A DNA stretch of 64,000 nucleotides, from positions 744,001 to 808,000 of the forward strand of contig JAJUBI010000003.1 of the NCBI GenBank assembly GCA_022419385.1, read 5' to 3'. This document shows positions 11,775 to 22,072 of this stretch, piece after piece (within the stretch, counting starts at the first letter, position 1; each line of letters opens with the position of its first letter). The notes under the pieces are model-generated. The model saw only the letters and a list, made by a program, of their open reading frames with translations, did not search any database and had not been told where the DNA came from. This DNA comes from Paraconiothyrium sp. Pb-2020 (lineage: Eukaryota > Ascomycota > Dothideomycetes > Pleosporales > Didymosphaeriaceae). The translations under genes and the position numbers were made by a program.

Positions 11775-12545
11775 TCATCCACTTCCTTCAACAACCGATT
11801 CGAACGGGTTGCGTTTGGCCTCGAGTGGCAAGTCCACGAACATTGGTCTGCATTGAAAGCAAGTCAGAAAGAACGACAGGACCGCAACATGAATAACGCC
11901 AGCTGTCCATCCTCCTTGTGTGTTTACCTGAGCAGTCACTCCCCGCATTTCAAATTTGAAGCCGGCGCGACCGATCAGCGAGACGAGATAGGATATGGTG
12001 AGCAGCGGAACACCAACGACGAAAGGCAGATGTATACACCACAGTTCAAGATCCGGATCCATGATGGCGACGAAGCCAATGGAGCCGACCCAGATGGCAG
12101 TCCAGAGGAGTGTGGTTATCCAAGACATCATGCTGTCGGAAACGCCGTATTGTCTTTGGGTATCGTCATTGAGGTTGTCATTTCCAGCACCTTGTTCTTC
12201 CCCCTCGAGAGTACCATACCCACATGCTTCGAGATCTCCAGCTTTCTCATTTAATCACCCTCCCTGGTCCGTCCTCGTAAGAGATGTTTCCTCTTCTTGC
12301 ACGCTCGTGTGCCAGCCAGTGCCCCAGAGTGTTACAAGTGGGAACAACAGGTACAGGAGGTTGAGCAGCTCAGCACACAGCGTCCAGTTGTTGGACGCGG
12401 ATAGCTTCTTGGAGAGAAAAAGCACGTGGGTCGCGACTGCTGATAGACCAATGATGAAGCTGGCAAGGCAGAGGACATAGCTGAGGCGTGGATGCTGTAA
12501 GCGCCGCGAAGTCAGAGGTGCTCGCTTTACCCGGAGACTCAGCAT
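11775..12545 (-). CDS. Hypothetical five-helix membrane protein
   Basis: Not recognised as a known family. Two exons are proposed, 12545-12303 and 12245-11775, giving about 237 residues. The two blocks share one reading frame but are separated by an in-frame TGA at 12257-12255. A 57-bp intron (12302-12246, GTGCAA donor, GAG|A acceptor after a TGATTAA branch-like site) removes the stop and keeps the frame, so I read it as a spliced gene rather than a broken one. Hydrophobic helices: two in exon 1 (LSYVLCLASFIIGLSA and LLNLLYLLFPLVTLW) and three in exon 2 (WITTLLWTAIWVGSIGF, PFVVGVPLLTISYLVSL, GVIHVAVLSFFLTCF), with an acidic loop between exons. It is tail-to-tail with carX. The start codon is uncertain. 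Confidence 0.55.
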
Positions 12546-13172
12546 CACTACAACAAGTAGTATCTGAAGGTGGTACCCGCTGAGGCCATTTGGTAGGGCC
12601 TACACGTCTGCGGGCCTTGGGCTGCGATAGACATCAAATCTCGTTGGGCTCAGGGGCCCTGTGGGTTGCATTCTGAAGGTGTGAACGATTTTGTGCCGGT
12701 TGATGATGATGGGCTTCATGGATGAAAGGTTTTTACTATGAGGAAGCATTAAGCCTTTTGTTAGAAAAATGAGCATGGCTTTCGCTCGCTACCAGCCCAA
12801 CATCAGGACACAGCCCTGGTTTGTTGGTGTCGAGTACTAATTGTGGAGTGCCCAGTAACCCGGCTCTTGACAGCGCAAAGGAGCGCGCTGGAACCCAACG
12901 CTCGTGCAAGAAAAATGATAAGATCTTCATGTCTTGCAACGAAGCTGATATGAGGTGATTCAATATCTGGTGTGTTAAGATTTGATAGAAGGTAGACTAT
13001 CGTGACTAATCTACTGCACGATTGACACACTATATCTTATCGGCGCTATCGCCGAGGCCCGGGAAATGTCCAGGCTGAGGCCGGCGGTACGACCAACCAT
13101 GCAAGCAAAACAGCACGACAGCCCTATGGAGCCCGCCGCCTTACAGATGGCGCGACAGGCGACAGCCAGAAC
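12546..13172. other. Intergenic region, divergent promoters
   Basis: About 630 bp between the 5' end of the membrane-protein gene and the double-Myb gene. It should contain both promoters. No coding frame, repeat or RNA gene is recognisable. Confidence 0.45.
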
Positions 13173-15476
13173 ATGGAGCCCCGAATAGCTACTCTCCTAG
13201 GGGACTCGCCCCTCGAACGGCTCGCCACCGACGCGCTCTCACGGCCGCCACCTCCCCCATCTGCGCCGCGAAAGCCGCACCCCGTGGAGCCCACGACAGC
13301 AAATGACCATGTGCACGCGAATACACCCTCGACGGCTTCGTCTCTGCTCGGCCAGAGCCATATCCGCCATCAGCACAGCCCGAGTCAAGAACCTGCGCCG
13401 AAGCGACAAAAGCCCAGCGCCCCCATTGCGAGCGTCTTGAATACAGTTACACCCTTCAGTGGGCGCCTGAGTGACCTGCTCTTGGACCCGTCCCAGCAGC
13501 AGGCGCCCAAAAGGAAGAGGATTGACGAGTCCAATGAACCTCTACCGCAGACAGGTCCTGAGAACTCGCTGTTGACGCTCCCCAAGCCTCATCAACAGCC
13601 CAAGAAGAACACGAAGCGACCAAGAATCCCGCCGCTTCTGCAGGGTTTGCACCAGGTACCCCCACAGGCCCAGAGCAGGCTTTTCCCGCCCATTACGAGC
13701 GAATCGGGCGCATTCAGTAGGGACCGTGGGGACGGTGCAGCACTGCGGACAACAAGCGGTACGGAGAAGAGGAAGGAGCAGGGTAGTGACACAGCGCTCC
13801 ATGCAGCCTCTGGAGATGGTGCGGCTCCGGCGCAAGAAGACGCTCAAATTGAGGCGCAACGGAAGGCTGTTTCCGCATCTACAAGCGATAAGGAAAACCG
13901 AGCAGCTACGGGCCGCTCTCCGGCATCTACTACACCGACAGCAACTAAGGAGCTGAGGAAGAGGAACAAGTGGTCGGAGCAGGAGACCAAAGACTTGCTG
14001 GTCGGGGTCAGCAGGTTCGGTATCGGCAGCTGGAAGAAGATCCTCCAATGCGCTGATTTTGCCTTCAATCAGCGCACCGCCGTTGATCTGAAGGATCGAT
14101 TTCGGACATGTTGTCCAGGAGAGGGTCTCAAAGCCAGGAAGCCAAAGCGCAAGGGAGATGCACGCGATGATAACTCTCAGAGCACGACTGTATCATCTGC
14201 GACTACCAGCATGCCAAGCAATCAAGATCCTGTTGCACAGGAAACCCTCGATACCGTCAACTCGTTTCGAAAAAATCGTGGAGATACTCATCGGAAGGGG
14301 CCTGCAGAGCTCCGCGAGATGGGCATACACGGGTCCTTCACTCGAAGCAATCGTAGAGAAAGACGTCCGTTCACCGAGCAAGACGACGTGAACCTGTTGA
14401 GAGGCTTCGACAAATACGCGTCATCTTGGCATTTGATAAGGGATGACAGGGACCTTGGCTTCTCCACTCGTCAACCAACAGACCTGCGCGACCGATTTCG
14501 CATAAGATATCCGGAGATGTTTGCCAAGGCTGGATATAAGCTCAAGCCAAAGGACGAGGCTATGCTGAAGGAGAAAGAGAAGGGGAAGAACAAGGAGGCA
14601 GCGAACAGCCAGACCTCCGCCAACAGTAAAGATTCTCCAAGCTCTTCCAGAGCAAAAGATTCGGGACCCGACACATCGTTCTCGAGTCTGACGTCGACGT
14701 CAACCCCCAATTCTAACCTTATGCCTCTAGCTCTGCGTGAGTCCTTCCTGACTTCTTTTGCGGGTCCGCTAGATGATTTTGGCGACCTCGACTCGGAAGC
14801 GGATGGCGATCACAGCCGTAGCCCCATCATCCTAAATCGCAACATCTTTGAATGGGCAGACGCGAACCCTTCGCAAATGACTGCAGTAACTTCTGCCACT
14901 TTACCATCCATGGGCTCTCTTGCTAGCGATGCGCCTCTCAGCATGCCCAGTGTGACTGAAGCCACCAACATCAATCCTATGATCACGCTGAACCTGCCTA
15001 TGTCGTTGTTGAACTCGAACGTGTTATCCTCGGCGACAACGCAGCCATCTTCGTCCCACGCGGCCCCGTCGTTGCGCCTTTCGGACCTCTACCATCATCC
15101 GATTTCCGTTGCTCCAGCATCTGCACCTGCTGCGGGTCCTTCGACAGCAACCACCAAGCATACGACGGATCCCATTCTACGCACTCCAAATCTTCCTACC
15201 ATCGTCTTTCCGCACGTCCCCGCATCAAGCGCTCGGAGCGCAGTGCATAACCTGCCTCCGCCTGCGGATCTTCTTTCAGGCTTGGATCCGGACGCTCGAC
15301 CGGAAGCACAGACGGGTCCCTTTATGCTTGACGAAGGCCTGGGATTCGCCAACGGTGGCGCTTTTTATACATCTGGGGCGACGCTAGCCCCGATGAACAG
15401 TATGCCGGGGAGGGAGATGTTGACCCTGGAGAAAGGGCTGTTGCAGGAGCCCGGTCGAGCTGGACGAGGGTCATGA
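13173..15476 (+). CDS. Double-Myb telobox DNA-binding protein (Tay1/Teb1-like)
   Basis: Single exon, 767 residues. Two Myb/SANT repeats are separated by ~80 residues: Myb1 at about 261-315 (RNKWSEQETKDLLVGV ... VDLKDRFRTCCP) and Myb2 at about 393-447 (RRPFTEQDDVNLLRGF ... TDLRDRFRIRYP). The VDLKDRFR and TDLRDRFR third helices match the telobox (VDLKDKWR-like) motif of telomere-repeat-binding proteins. Two such Mybs in one protein is the architecture of Yarrowia Tay1 and fission yeast Teb1, which bind TTAGGG-like telomeric and promoter sites. The N-terminus and the C-terminal ~300 residues are Pro/Ser/Thr-rich and disordered with nuclear-localisation-like KRKR clusters. Expected role: nuclear DNA binding at telomeric repeats or as a transcription regulator. 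Confidence 0.82.
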   Translation: MEPRIATLLGDSPLERLATDALSRPPPPPSAPRKPHPVEPTTANDHVHANTPSTASSLLGQSHIRHQHSPSQEPAPKRQKPSAPIASVLNTVTPFSGRLSDLLLDPSQQQAPKRKRIDESNEPLPQTGPENSLLTLPKPHQQPKKNTKRPRIPPLLQGLHQVPPQAQSRLFPPITSESGAFSRDRGDGAALRTTSGTEKRKEQGSDTALHAASGDGAAPAQEDAQIEAQRKAVSASTSDKENRAATGRSPASTTPTATKELRKRNKWSEQETKDLLVGVSRFGIGSWKKILQCADFAFNQRTAVDLKDRFRTCCPGEGLKARKPKRKGDARDDNSQSTTVSSATTSMPSNQDPVAQETLDTVNSFRKNRGDTHRKGPAELREMGIHGSFTRSNRRERRPFTEQDDVNLLRGFDKYASSWHLIRDDRDLGFSTRQPTDLRDRFRIRYPEMFAKAGYKLKPKDEAMLKEKEKGKNKEAANSQTSANSKDSPSSSRAKDSGPDTSFSSLTSTSTPNSNLMPLALRESFLTSFAGPLDDFGDLDSEADGDHSRSPIILNRNIFEWADANPSQMTAVTSATLPSMGSLASDAPLSMPSVTEATNINPMITLNLPMSLLNSNVLSSATTQPSSSHAAPSLRLSDLYHHPISVAPASAPAAGPSTATTKHTTDPILRTPNLPTIVFPHVPASSARSAVHNLPPPADLLSGLDPDARPEAQTGPFMLDEGLGFANGGAFYTSGATLAPMNSMPGREMLTLEKGLLQEPGRAGRGS

Positions 15477-15822
15477 CTCCAATGGAGGTGATGTAGATCT
15501 TCCAATACAAATATCATACCCCGTTTAACAAGTGCTTGCCCGACTTATACAGATGAGAAGAGCGAAGCACTGGATGGAACAACGCTAGCGTACTATGTCG
15601 TCCTGTCCACTTGGCAGGCCAGTGAGCCATTCATTCATGGGGCACACTTCAACGGCAGACAGATCTACAAATTGATCCCGTGTGGTAGTCAAGATGCTAC
15701 TGTGGCCGAAGCCTTCCACGTATTGGGCGGTAATGGGTGGAGTGTTGCATTCAGCTGTGTTAGGCTGGCCAATGATGAGCTCCAGGGAAGTGAGTGAAAG
15801 ATGAAGAGAGTCGACGAGTTCT
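15477..15822. other. Intergenic or possible 3' coding part of the small gene to the right
   Basis: About 350 bp. A minus-strand frame here (15585-16022) ends in a plausible peptide (DLSAVEVCPMNEWL) that could be a further exon of the small one-helix protein, but no splice arrangement that joins it cleanly was found. Confidence 0.3.
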
Positions 15823-16170
15823 TCATGACGAATACCGTGCTGGTCTGCTTTCCTGCCCGACCACAAGCATGGCTTCGACTGTGGTGTGCTGGCGCACGAC
15901 GTATGTCCATCGGTGTCCTGGGTGCTGGCCTGATGGCCAGGGTAACATGTGAGGTGGACTGGTACGAGAGGGCTGGCTTGACATGTGTGTTGGTAGGCCA
16001 GCATCATTATGTCCTGTATCACTTGATGTCAGGGGGGCAAGTGCAATTGATGTGATGTACTCACGGCTTTGTCTTTGACGTTTGTACCAGCGGAAGAGCA
16101 AGAGCGCCAACGGTGTGCATGTTACGAGGAGGGCTATAAGTGCAATGATGGATTCATTGGATAGAGCCAT
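15823..16170 (-). CDS. Small single-helix membrane protein, hypothetical
   Basis: Not recognised. The start ATG at 16170 opens a peptide with one clear N-terminal membrane helix (ESIIALIALLVTCTPLALLLF) followed by a positively charged RWYKRQRQS. A typical intron (GTGAGT donor at 16064, ATACAG acceptor ending 16014, 51 bp) has a length divisible by three, so the protein is 98 residues if spliced and 115 if retained, with the same C-terminus (RPARYSS). The cytosolic part is Pro/His/Ser-rich without a domain. Downstream frames could extend it through another intron. Confidence 0.4.
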   Translation of the reverse strand: MALSNESIIALIALLVTCTPLALLLFRWYKRQRQSREYITSIALAPLTSSDTGHNDAGLPTHMSSQPSRTSPPHMLPWPSGQHPGHRWTYVVRQHTTVEAMLVVGQESRPARYSS

Positions 16171-16757
16171 GTTGGGTGTGACGGCGTTGAATGTAGAACA
16201 ATGGTTGCAATCGTGCGAAGACTGGGTCTTTTGGTTATTCGTGAGTCTTCTGGACTATGGAGGTTGCTTTGTTAGGGTATGTATTGTGGTGATGATAGTC
16301 GAGAGGAATTCTGGAGAGATAAATAGCAGGCGCAGCGCACAGACGTTTTGGACTTCCCTGCCGCACGCGCGGTTTCGCTGCAGGGTACAAGTCTTCGTAA
16401 GGTTGGCGCAGCACAGCCGATCCCTCCCTTGTACGGACCAAAGTAATGTAGACTGCTTTGTAGTCGTGCAGAGATTCGCTTTATATCTTGGATGCCATAT
16501 ATGCAGAAGCGAAGACAGCGATGGCGTTTAGATATGTGCCTTGGTGACGATACTGGGGACTCGAGATGGCTGTTAAGTGGGCGTAGAGGTACAATGGGGC
16601 AAGCGGGATGTGCGACGAAGTTGTCAGGTTGCTTCTTGTCGCATTCGATTCATGTGAGTTGTGTGTGTTCAGAAAGTCTCATGCTCTTCAGCAATGGCTT
16701 CTGCAATAAATTCTTTCTTACTGCTCAGTCCTATATCGTTCCTAAGGGCTACCGGTT

Positions 16758-16823
16758 CGGGTCCGTCATGTACTTTTGTGCTTACAGTGTGCTTCCTGGC
16801 GGGGAGCTGGCCCAGACAGGGGG
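16758..16823 (+). repeat. 66-bp dispersed element, copy 1
   Basis: This 66-base block recurs at 61479-61544 in the same orientation with a single mismatch (A at 16784, G at 61505). Similarity stops abruptly on both sides. It lies in non-coding DNA in both places. Its nature is unknown: a transposon remnant or a conserved RNA/regulatory element are the two obvious options. Confidence 0.85.
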
Positions 16824-17568
16824 GGATCAGCTTCAAGGACACCATCGCTAGGCTGTGCGCATGGACCGCGACGAGCATAGTGCCTGCGGGCAAGCCAGCC
16901 TTGGAACGAATAAGAGAACTTGCTTCCCGTACGAGGACGCGGGAGGTACGCGACAGTGGCACTATTGGGCGACGGGATTCGTCGTGAGCTTCGCGCTCAG
17001 TCCTCCAGATGGCTCGTGCGTGCTGACCCGTACTCGTATGTGGCGGCCCCGGGGAAGCCTGCACCTTGACAGTAGCCCCGATCGCATACCTCATCTAGAA
17101 ATTGGACTGACTACCATCCATATCGCCAGGTAAGGGTGGTGTGGTAGGCTGCAACAGGGCCACAGCCTCCGGCAGAATAAGCCTGGTCTCGCCGTCATCC
17201 CCGTTCCGAACCAGATCACCCCATCAACGTTCTAACGAAATTCCCTCACCTAGCCATATCCTACTTGCAGCCTACACAAAAGCCACGCGGATCACGTATA
17301 TTTTACTTTCACGCCCCTCAGTATATGTGATTATGACCGGTCAATGCAACGACGGCCTTTTAGTCTAGCGCATTCGGCACCTGTCCAGTGCTACTTGATT
17401 TCAATCAACCAGATCTGATTATTCTTGCCTACTGTATAGATCGACTATGGAGATCCTGAACCGTTCTCACAGGGCATCAGGCACTGCACCGGGCCAGTGT
17501 CCATAGATTGCAAGACACAAGTGCTAACGGCAGCCAGTCCACGATAGGTTTCTCCCCTAAACCCCATG

Positions 17569-17750
17569 CATGAGGTTTTGAAAACACCTGCATGAGATTT
17601 CGCTCTGAAAACCCCTGTCCGCGGTTCTGAAAACCCCTGTCCGCGGTTCTGAAAACCCCTGTCCGCGGTTCTGAAAACCCCTGTCCGCGCTTCTGAAAAC
17701 CCCTGTCCGCGATTCTGAAAACCCTTGTATGAGGTTTCGAAAACCCCTGC
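17569..17750. repeat. Minisatellite, 22-bp unit, about 8 copies
   Basis: The unit TCTGAAAACCCCTGTCCGCG plus GT is repeated head to tail. The central four to five copies are nearly perfect and the outer ones diverge (catgag or tatgag replacing ccgcgg). It codes for nothing convincing. Confidence 0.88.
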
Positions 17751-18117
17751 ACTCCTGTGCTCAGTCTTGTTATCTTGGAATATACCCTATGCACCATTGC
17801 CTTGAATCATTACCATACGACATGGAGTTCAGTATTCCATAGCGTACTTCTGATACCTAACAAGTATGTTCTATCAAAACCATTGCAACGGAAGCCAAGT
17901 GTACCGAATGTGAACCGTATACGGAAGCATACAACGCTAAAATGCCCAAACCAAGTTAAAATTACTATTCTACTAAGAAGACAAGGTACCCTGACGACGG
18001 TACAGGCGGCGTGTCAGGGAGAAAGGGCCATAGTATTGGCTCACTTATTGACTGTTATTGGCAGATGGAGCGTCTACCGATATTCTTGTACAGTCAATCT
18101 CAACAAGGTCGTTGTTC

Positions 18118-21100
18118 CTAGTCTATCCATATAAGTACCACAAATAGCAGACCAAACACGCTACCCTTAGCTATCACCGCAATCATACAACTCAAGAAAG
18201 CCGAAGCGTCTACGAAACAACGGAGTAGATTACCACATGATAAGCCAGTCAGTGACATCGAGAGGTTCCATAGAGCATCAGACATTGTCGATGATCGATG
18301 GACAATGAGTGACCATAGCACTAGGCCCACATTAACACATTGAACGACGAGGTTGGGTCGGTGAAGACGTTGCTTACGAGGTTGGACGTTCTTGTCTAGT
18401 CTTACCAGAATGCGAACAGCAAGACCATTATTAACTGCCTGCTTCGTCTGAAGAAGGAACAACAGCGATGGAATCATGGAGCATAGACAGGTCGCAATAA
18501 CTGTTGATTGATTAGCTCACAGTCACCTACACCAGGACAAGGTTCACAATGGCATCCATACCGGAGACTCGGGGAAACCTTGTGACGATAAGAGCAATAA
18601 TCAGTATCAGCAACAATGTGCCAAACTCATCGGTAGTCTCCCAGCGCTTGGAAAGGTCATGAGAATATAGGGTAGTAATCAAAGAGATTCCGAAGAAAAA
18701 TAATGGTCGAACGCATCGGATAATGACGGACTGGAGGCTTATCAGAAGAATGAAATTCTCGGTCATGGCTGCACTTACCTGTATAGGCTGCCGTATCCCC
18801 ATAATGTCCTTCAGATCATACTTATGGGTTGCCGCATTGCGACTAAGGAAGATCTTTTGATGTGGAGCCAACCAGCTAACCTCCATTGGACGACCAATGA
18901 GATCTTTACCGATAGTTGTGGGCAGTAAGAACAGCGCAGTGCTGATCATCACCATGACCACGACGAATGACCAGTAGGACAGGAATCTCAAGGCATCGAA
19001 CGGCTGGTACATCTGGGATACTCCTGTCCATCTTCGAATCTCGTCGCCCAGGAATGTCCATATGAGTAGTCGCAGTGACAATTCCTTCATGTTGTACCAA
19101 GACCAAGTGGTAACAATGAGGCAAGCTAGTAGAAGCCCATCGATCAGACCCTGAATATTGAAGATGAAGCTCAATATGCCGCAGATCCTACAACTTCGTA
19201 CAATAGGGGGCAGATAGTATAATGCTAAGATGGAGTTCAGCGCATGTTTCGAAACGGCCAAATAATCTTACCCTTCAACATGGTTATGCTAGGTAACGTC
19301 CTAGTCATTGGCAGACGCGACAGTAAGAAATAGGCAAGCGGTTGAGCCACAATGAACCATGCGCTGTATGTTATGATGTTGTAGCGATAAGTCTGGTTGA
19401 GAGGTGCATACCACGGTCCTGACATTAGGGAAACCTAAAGTTGTCACCATCAATCATTGATCAAACTGACGGAGAACTTACAGCGCACAACAACGCAAAC
19501 AGTAACTCAGCCTTCCAAGTAGGTCTATCGTTTTCCATGTCCTCTTGCAATGCGACATCGTTTCTGGTGGTATTGACCTCGAAATCTACTTCATAATTCA
19601 CTTCTGAGCCAACAACATTGAGATGTTGGCCCGATCCCTGCGGTGATTGGCTAAGTGAGAAGCGTACTTTATTAATGCGATGCATCTGGTCAAGGTCTCG
19701 ACGATCCTCTCGGAGGACTGTCTGACGGTGGAACGTCTGTTGTCTCCAATCGTATGAGCAGAGTACTGCACGTTGCATTCCATTCTCTTCTCCGAGTATG
19801 AGCATAGCAACTGGCGGCACCTGGCAGTGGAAGTGTGTTACAGTCATCATATAGGTGTCGACAAGAGTGAAAAGGAAGTCACCACCTGCAGCAGAGGACG
19901 CCTGAGTCCTTCCAGGGATATCTGAGTAGAGTTGAGGGGTTGTGCTCTTGAATCTGCCGTGATTGAAACCCCAGAGATATGTCTCTACTGTGGAGGCATC
20001 TGCCATTCCTTCGATGCCAATTAGTCGAGGCTTGATTGGCTTACAAGTAGAACCTCGAACGGAGACGAGCAGAAGAGGGGCCAATAGAGCAGAGACCCCT
20101 ACAAACGGAAGAGCGAACATGGTCCAGTTTCGGGGATCCACGACGACACCACTTACGCCACTTCGACGCGATGAGATGATTATGCTAATCAAAAGTCCCA
20201 TCAGAAAAGCAGTCCGGAGAAAAATGACAGAGTAGATGTTCAGCACCGAGAAAAGTTGCGAAAGACGCCGTGTGTCAACAAGGGCCTCAGCCTTGAGATT
20301 ATCCCACTCTATCACTGCCCCATATACTCCATCCAGCAACATAAGGTCAGACGCCATTACACCGGTGATTTTGTTGGTGGGATGGACATCACTGAGCTTG
20401 ACACCCCAACGATCTGCCGTCTCGTGCCAAGGAGCACCCAGTGGTGGAGAAAGGCATATGAGACGTTCCAGGAATGCACCGCTATCGTTGGCTAGAGACA
20501 GTTTTACAAAGGCGTGAAAACCCGAATCTCCTTTGTCGACCGCTGGGCGTTGACGACTCGGAAAGAGACCCATAATTGCATAGGCGATATCGCCCTGACT
20601 GAATTGGTCTGTTTTTCGTCGGCTGAAACAAGTGAGGGCAGCCTCGATGAAATGCAGTTGAGTAAGGATAGCGGAGCCTTCGAAATGATCCACGAGCTCC
20701 TTGACAGCATCGGCATCATCCCACGCACGTTCAGCAAAGTTCCGCTTAGCCATGGACTTGGGATCAGAGTTATCCCCAACCACGTATAGCTGTACTCTGT
20801 ATTCGTTGGGACACAGCAGAAGCTCAGGTAACGTCCACAGTCGAGAGCCCCATTGACGTAACCATGGAGTGACTCTCTCACGAACAAAGTCAGGGGCAGC
20901 TTCCCCCTTTTGTACTGCCGAGACCTTCTCAGAAGCTGAGGGACCAATTGCGATGATCATGGAATGGGCTGCTCTGACAATATCACAGATACGATAAACG
21001 TCATCGCTACTGCTCGTAGATCGTGCAACACCATCTTCGTTTCGAACGCACTCAAAGTCGAGCCAAAACGCCCTTTTACCAGCCCGCTGCGCGGCATCAA

Positions 21101-22072
21101 TGCCCCAGTTGATCAGCTGCTGACGATCTCTTCGCGCAACTTGCCGATTCGCTTCTCGTTCGTCTTCATTCGGATACTCGTAATTGGCGATCTCTTGCTC
21201 CGTTGCAACTCTAAATTGCATGCGTGTATAGGAGACAAAGATAAACTCAAGGTCAACATCGTCTCCATTTTCTCTGAGATAATCGGCTACTTTTACTGTC
21301 TCAAAGATCTTTTTGTCAAAGTCACGAACGAAACAGAGATATCTGGGGCGAATGAGAGTCGAGACGGCATGCCGGTTCCTATCGTCATCTTTGGTAACGA
21401 GATCCCCCCACAAGTCTGCCTGCTGCCGGGTAGATGGCTCTGGTATCGAATCCAGTCTTATGTCATCCGAATTGGCTGGTTGGGCTAGGCCTGTATTGGT
21501 GTCCTCTGGTTGATCCGAGGCTGAATTTTGCTGTTGACTCGGCGAAACAGGCTCGGAATTTGCTCGATCTAAATTGTGCGCTTCGGGGTCATAATGAATA
21601 CCTTCATATCGCGCATCGATCGTTGGCCAACTTCCTGCCATTGCTGTCTCTGGCCAAGAGCTTTCAAAAACACACACCTACATCCCTTGTGTTAGGTACA
21701 GGAATTTGTTGTTTAGGCTAATTGCTGACCTACTAGAATGCATAGCAAAGGCCATGCGACGAGTAATCTCAATGTAGCGAATGATACCGATTTGAGACTA
21801 TAGCGTCTCGTAGTCCTACCTGGCTCCAAGATTGGCGAATATATCCAGTACGATACCCAGAGTATTGATTGAATGCGCGATATCGGCTTTCCTAGTCGCG
21901 TCCACCTTGAAGTCTCGGGGAGTAAATATGGCGCCTCCGAGGTTTGTACCACTAGAGGTACGAGGCGATTGTCAGATGACCGCACCAGCCGTTCGTGTTG
22001 TGAGGTTGTCGCTCTCAACTCCGAATATGTCGCCATATTCGCATAGAATGACAAACAAACTTCAAAGAACAC
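18118..22072 (-). CDS. HET-like domain protein fused to about ten membrane helices
   Basis: Six exons are proposed: 22072-21734, 21677-19482, 19434-19272, 19224-18779, 18730-18562 and 18500-18118 (introns 56, 47, 47, 48 and 61 bp, all GT-AG and frame-preserving), giving about 1231 residues; the start may instead be the ATG at 22036. After a first hydrophobic segment (LRLLVAWPLLCIL), exon 2 carries a HET-like fold: AFWLDFECVRNEDGV, then VYRICDIVRAAHSMIIAIGPS, SRLWTLPELLLCPNE and GDIAYAIMGLF match, in order, the WIDxxCINQ, IYxxAxxVIxxLG, RxWTxQE and DRVYALLGL blocks of HET proteins, but with divergent residues. Two helices follow, then about eight more in the later exons. Heterokaryon-incompatibility domains trigger cell death; here the domain appears membrane-anchored. 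Related Pleosporales proteins are often given unrelated automatic names. Confidence 0.72.

Larger units (their letters stand above)
16171..18117. other. Intergenic region with repeats
   Basis: Nearly 2 kb without a gene I can support. It contains one copy of a 66-bp dispersed element at 16758-16823 and a 22-bp minisatellite at 17569-17750. The stretch 17760-18110 is AT-richer and shows no domain. A GGTTCGGGTCC string at 16754 resembles a tRNA B box but no tRNA fold fits. Confidence 0.45.

Noticed and set aside
12246..12302. Reading the 5-helix membrane gene as a pseudogene because of its in-frame TGA
   Set aside because: A frame-neutral GT-AG intron removes the stop, which is the simpler reading.
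16745..16765. tRNA-like B box (GGTTCGGGTCC)
   Set aside because: No A box at the right spacing and no cloverleaf can be folded around it.
18501..18533. A 30-bp intron starting at GTAGGTGACT in the HET-like membrane gene
   Set aside because: Too short for a fungal intron; a 61-bp intron with a GTATGG donor gives the same frame.
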